This document shows, one piece after another, positions 60,701-64,000 of a stretch of DNA of 64,000 nt. A model generated the notes under the pieces. The model saw only the letters and a list, made by a program, of their open reading frames with translations, ran no database searches and was not told where the DNA came from. Made by a program: the position numbers and the translations under genes. Each line of letters begins with the position of its first letter. Positions within the stretch are counted from its first letter, which is position 1. Source of the stretch: Byssochlamys sp. IMV 00236 (Eukaryota > Ascomycota > Eurotiomycetes > Eurotiales > Thermoascaceae); assembly GCA_001931875.2 (NCBI GenBank), contig MSJH02000636.1, positions 7,448-71,447 of the forward strand. The letters are read 5' to 3'.

Positions 60701-62766
60701 CTTTACTCTCTAGGAATAATAGTATTATAAAAGCAGCTACCTTCTGGGGTCTTTATAGTAAAATATTTATTATCTTTACCTATAGAGATCTTAAATCTCT
60801 AGCTCTTTAGTAAAGCAAATAATAGGATATTATTATTAGCTCCCGGAGTATAGTAGATATTAAAGATAAGTAGTAGAATATTATTAAATTATATAAGAAT
60901 AGTACTAGTTCCTTAAGACAGCAGTTATTCTCTATAAATACTCTCAAAGTAAGTTGTAGGGATTCTTGTAGATTTAAATATTAAGAATACTTCTCTTTAA
61001 ATAGTCAGATAGATATCTGATCTAGTATTTAATATCTAATTCCCCTTTATATAATATGCAGGTATTGCTCCCGGTATAGCGGAGATATTATTAACTTAAT
61101 AAACTATAGGTTAAATTAGGGGATTAGGACTCAATAATACTATAGGTTTAAAGGTTATATTATCCTAATTCTATAATAAACATAATTTAGGGTATACTAT
61201 CTAGTACCTCTCTATAGTATAGCCTAATCTATTATAAATATTATATAGTTTTTATAGAGCTCTAGGTCTTAAATCTATAGACCTTATTATAGGCCTTAAT
61301 ATTGCTAGAATATTTTAGATTATTAGTCTTTATATAGATCTAGTATTAGTAATAGCCTTCTTATATTAAATAAGGTCCTTTAATACCTCTTTAATATCTA
61401 GATTTTTAATATCTAAATGTTTAATAGTGCTAATAGTATAGAATTGCTTAAAGTAATTATTCGCCTAGCTAGGCTCCTATTTAATAATAAAGTTCAGGAA
61501 TTAGTTATAAAAGAGATCCTCCAGCATAGTATTAAGACTTTAAAGCTTAGTGAGAATATGCTCTGCCTTTATATAGGCAAAGGTGGGTGAGATTAATATA
61601 GGAAGGTTGACGAGCTCTATAAATTCCTAGCAGAGCTTAACCTAATGTATAAATCTAGCAATGTTAAATTGCTTATTTAGCTCCAGCTAAATATTAGCGA
61701 TAGTAGGCTAGTCTAAAAATTAAATAATTTTAAGAATTCCTAGGTCTAATAATACTACAATCTAATTTTTTATAGTAGATTAGATAGTCTTCTATTACTA
61801 GTTATCTCCTTCAGGTAAAGTGCTTTAATTAAGGATATTAAAATCTTTAACATCTAGGTTGCTAACGGCAAGCTCAAACTACTAGCTCTAATTCTAAAAA
61901 TTGTTGTTATTTAACTATAGTTAAGGTATCTTTAGCCGCTTAAATATATTATTAATTTGCTTGCATATTAAATTAATTTTAATATTATAATATTCCTCCT
62001 GCTGCTATAGCAGGGGGGGATTTAGTAAAATAATAGGGTTTGTAGCTAGCGCTAATTATAGCATTAATTGCTAATAGCCTTAGGTATTTAAATATAGGAA
62101 TAAACCCCAATATATCTCTGATATAATAGGATAGATATTATTTAGTTCTTATTCTATAAGTTAGTAGAGCGTCTCCTATAGGGGAATATATAGTAGAGGA
62201 GTAGTTTTATAAACTAACTCTATTAGAGTATTACAGGAGATCTTTATATAAGTCTCCTCTAGCTATACAAATGCTATCCTAGTCTCTTTTTATAATTGCT
62301 TATTAAGAATAGGGTCTGCTGGCTCTGTAGAAAGGATTAATTCACTTAGTAGAGAGTTAGCTACTTATTGCGATATTAGAATAGCTAGGAATTTTCTAGG
62401 TGCAGCTGCCTGCGCACGCATAGTAGGTATTAGACTGTAATTTGGATTCAATTAAATAATTAGTAGAGCTTCTTCAGAGGTAATATAGTGTCTAAAATAA
62501 TAGTGCTATTATATTATATTAGACTATAATAGATAATTAAATGCGCCTACCCTTAAGCCAGCACTTTTAGTAGTTAAGGCTTTTTAGGGGTTCATTAGAA
62601 AAAGATTTTCATGGGTTAACTAATTATTAAAATAGGGTGTATTTTAAAGCTGTAAAAGCTTATAATAAGTAAATAGAACCCAAGGAATTTAATAGGATAA
62701 ATAAAATATCAATTTAACAGGTAACCAGCTCATAGCTCAAGGGATAAAAATAAGGGCGACATAACC

Positions 62767-62895
62767 TAAAGGAAGCGGGAGAAAGCTTGCTTGATTGGAT
62801 CTAGGAGCTAGGCGAAGCCTATATGGGCTCGCCTAGGTCACGTGATCACTAGGGAGCAGGGCGCCGAAAGGGGCAGCCGGAGGGGGCCTTCAACA
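62767..62895 (-). repeat. Right LTR (5' LTR of the element), 129 bp
   Basis: Begins TAAAGG and ends CCTTCAACA. On the minus strand it is the upstream LTR and directly precedes the internal sequence GGTTATGTCGCCC, a plausible primer-binding site. It retains a CACGTG palindrome that is lost in the other LTR. Confidence 0.93.
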
Positions 62896-62900
62896 AGTAA
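62896..62900. other. Target-site duplication AGTAA (right)
   Basis: Matches 57596-57600; confirms the LTR ends and insertion by an integrase. Confidence 0.85.
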
Positions 62901-64000
62901 TAGGCCGAGCGGAGGAAAACGGGCGGACGAAGCCACATCATTATTGTGGCAGCCTAGCAGAAGGACCCGGATAGAAGGGTAATATTTGCATAATTCTAGA
63001 GTTTTCTCCTAATATATCGTCTATTCTTCCTTGGCGCAAGCATTCAGGGTATCTACCTAGGTAGTTCGATCATAATGAGTATGATAATATAAAAACAATA
63101 GTTAATAATCTATTAAAGTCTTAACTATCATTCGATTGTCATGCATCATCCGGAGGCCGAGAACAAGCCGTTCGATCGGCACGACTGAGAGGCCGGAGAT
63201 CCGCCCTGACACGTGCCCGGGACAGACGGCACCCAAGAACTTCCCGCCGCCCGAGAAAAAGAACCGGGAAGGCGCCTGAGTCACGGCGGGTGTTGGGCTG
63301 GTTAGTCACCAAGTCACGGGTCTTCTGCCGGGGGATCTCCTGTTCTTCCCGCAATTGGCGCCACGCTGATTGGCGCTCAGCGCGTCTCCCCACCGGGCGA
63401 ACATCTGACCAGCGCTTTTTTTCACCTGACGACGGCGTCTGTGGGCTGACCGCCTGCTGTTCTGGGCCGAGGCCATCACCGTGTTTGTCTGGTTTGCCCT
63501 GCTGCTGGCGCCGGAGTTTGGTGTCCTCCCCCGAAAGACCGGACGCCGCCTGTGATTCGTCCGGCCGGCATCCTGCTCGTGTGCGAATAAATCCTCCTCG
63601 GAACGCCAGCTTGTCGACTCTTCTCTCCCCTAGGCCACTCTTTTTTTTTGATTCATTATTTTATGATTATTCAACCTCCCATTCTCCTTCCGCTCCGTGC
63701 TCTGGAAGGATTCCCTAAGACCGTAGAAGACCCGAAGAGACTGCAATAGAGTCATTCTCTGGGTTGGTCGGGACAATCTCCTCTCTTGGTCAGGCAATCG
63801 GATTTCCTGTCTTGTCAGCAAACCAGGGACTGCAACTCAGCTCCCTCGAGGAATCCAGACGACCAAGTCGATTCGATACTAAATACTCGCTTCGTCCGCT
63901 TCAGCCGGCGCGTTCCTTTGACGGCTCACAGTCGTCAAATGAACCTGCATTTTCAACATTACTGTGGTTTAGAGGTATGTATGCACACTCCTTGTTGATT
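62901..64000. other. Right-hand end, no gene identified
   Basis: GC content returns to normal immediately outside the LTR. CT-rich stretches (63560-63660) and a T run near 63643 look like the promoter or leader of a plus-strand gene starting beyond the window; a GTATGT donor-like sequence lies near 63975. No open frame here is convincing. Confidence 0.35.

Larger units (their letters stand above)
57601..62895 (-). mobile_element. Ty1/copia LTR retrotransposon, complete in length, inactivated by RIP
   Basis: A 5,295-bp element with two 129-bp direct LTRs and a 5-bp target duplication. The inside is extremely AT-rich and full of stops, but decayed copia domains can be read on the minus strand in the order gag, integrase, reverse transcriptase, RNase H, which is the copia rather than gypsy order. 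Seen: a WHxxLGH pre-integrase remnant (*HQILNY, about 60518-60545); RT with KNLGPVKYYLRIEVSRSKKG (about 58675-58735) and YINN in place of the catalytic YVDD box (58801-58812); RNase H AASKAAKEA (about 58150-58188). Every change I could interpret is a C-to-T or G-to-A transition. It cannot encode a working polyprotein. Confidence 0.93.

Noticed and set aside
57730..62766. CRISPR, centromere or mitochondrial insertion as explanation for the AT-rich block
   Set aside because: Exact LTRs, a 5-bp target duplication and readable copia RT/RNase H remnants explain it fully.
63139..63718. Open frames in the GC-rich last kilobase
   Set aside because: Cys/Arg/Ser-rich shadow-like translations on both strands, with no domain and no good splice context.

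Overview
The window is nuclear DNA from a filamentous ascomycete, most likely an Aspergillus/Penicillium-type member of the Eurotiales. The evidence is dense genes with short introns (about 45-165 nt, GTNNGT donors, CTRAY branch sites, YAG acceptors), fungus-specific families (DUF3669, GT15 mannosyltransferase, PF11951-like regulator) and a retrotransposon carrying the footprint of repeat-induced point mutation (RIP). No bacterial or organellar features, and no rRNA or tRNA genes, were recognised.

Layout. 0.2-10.3 kb: a fungal transcription-factor-domain gene (-), MCM6 (+) and a RING-containing SNF2 helicase (-). 11.4-14.8 kb: a small accessory island with a fragment resembling the P-loop domain of Crinkler-type proteins (+), a caspase-like protein (-) and a DUF3669 protein (-). 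16.2-31 kb: a run of minus-strand RNA-metabolism genes: a 4E-T-like eIF4E-binding protein, URB1 (60S ribosome biogenesis), PRP22 (spliceosomal DEAH helicase, interrupted by a false 20-N gap) and SUV3 (mitochondrial RNA helicase). 31.3-50.5 kb: conserved housekeeping genes, several in divergent pairs: SEC1, a G-patch protein, an SDR-family protein that has lost its catalytic Tyr, UDP-glucose 4-epimerase, PAT1, a prenylated ubiquitin-like UBL3/MUB protein, the proteasome maturation factor UMP1, mitochondrial uS12m and a Kre2/Mnt1 mannosyltransferase. 50.5-54.6 kb: gene-poor, with decayed or hypothetical ORFs. 54.6-56.2 kb: phosphomevalonate kinase ERG8. 57.6-62.9 kb: one complete but dead Ty1/copia LTR retrotransposon with 129-bp LTRs and a 5-bp target duplication. 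The last kilobase has no gene I can name.

The housekeeping genes do not form a single pathway. Several belong to mRNA and rRNA metabolism: the 4E-T-like protein and PAT1 act at the cap/decapping step, PRP22 in splicing, SUV3 in mitochondrial RNA decay and URB1 in ribosome assembly. The most distinctive parts are the accessory island (11.4-14.8 kb), the RIP-mutated copia element, the catalytic substitution in the SDR protein, and an assembly artefact that breaks PRP22. Exon boundaries given here come from reading splice signals and keeping the frame; no transcript data were available.
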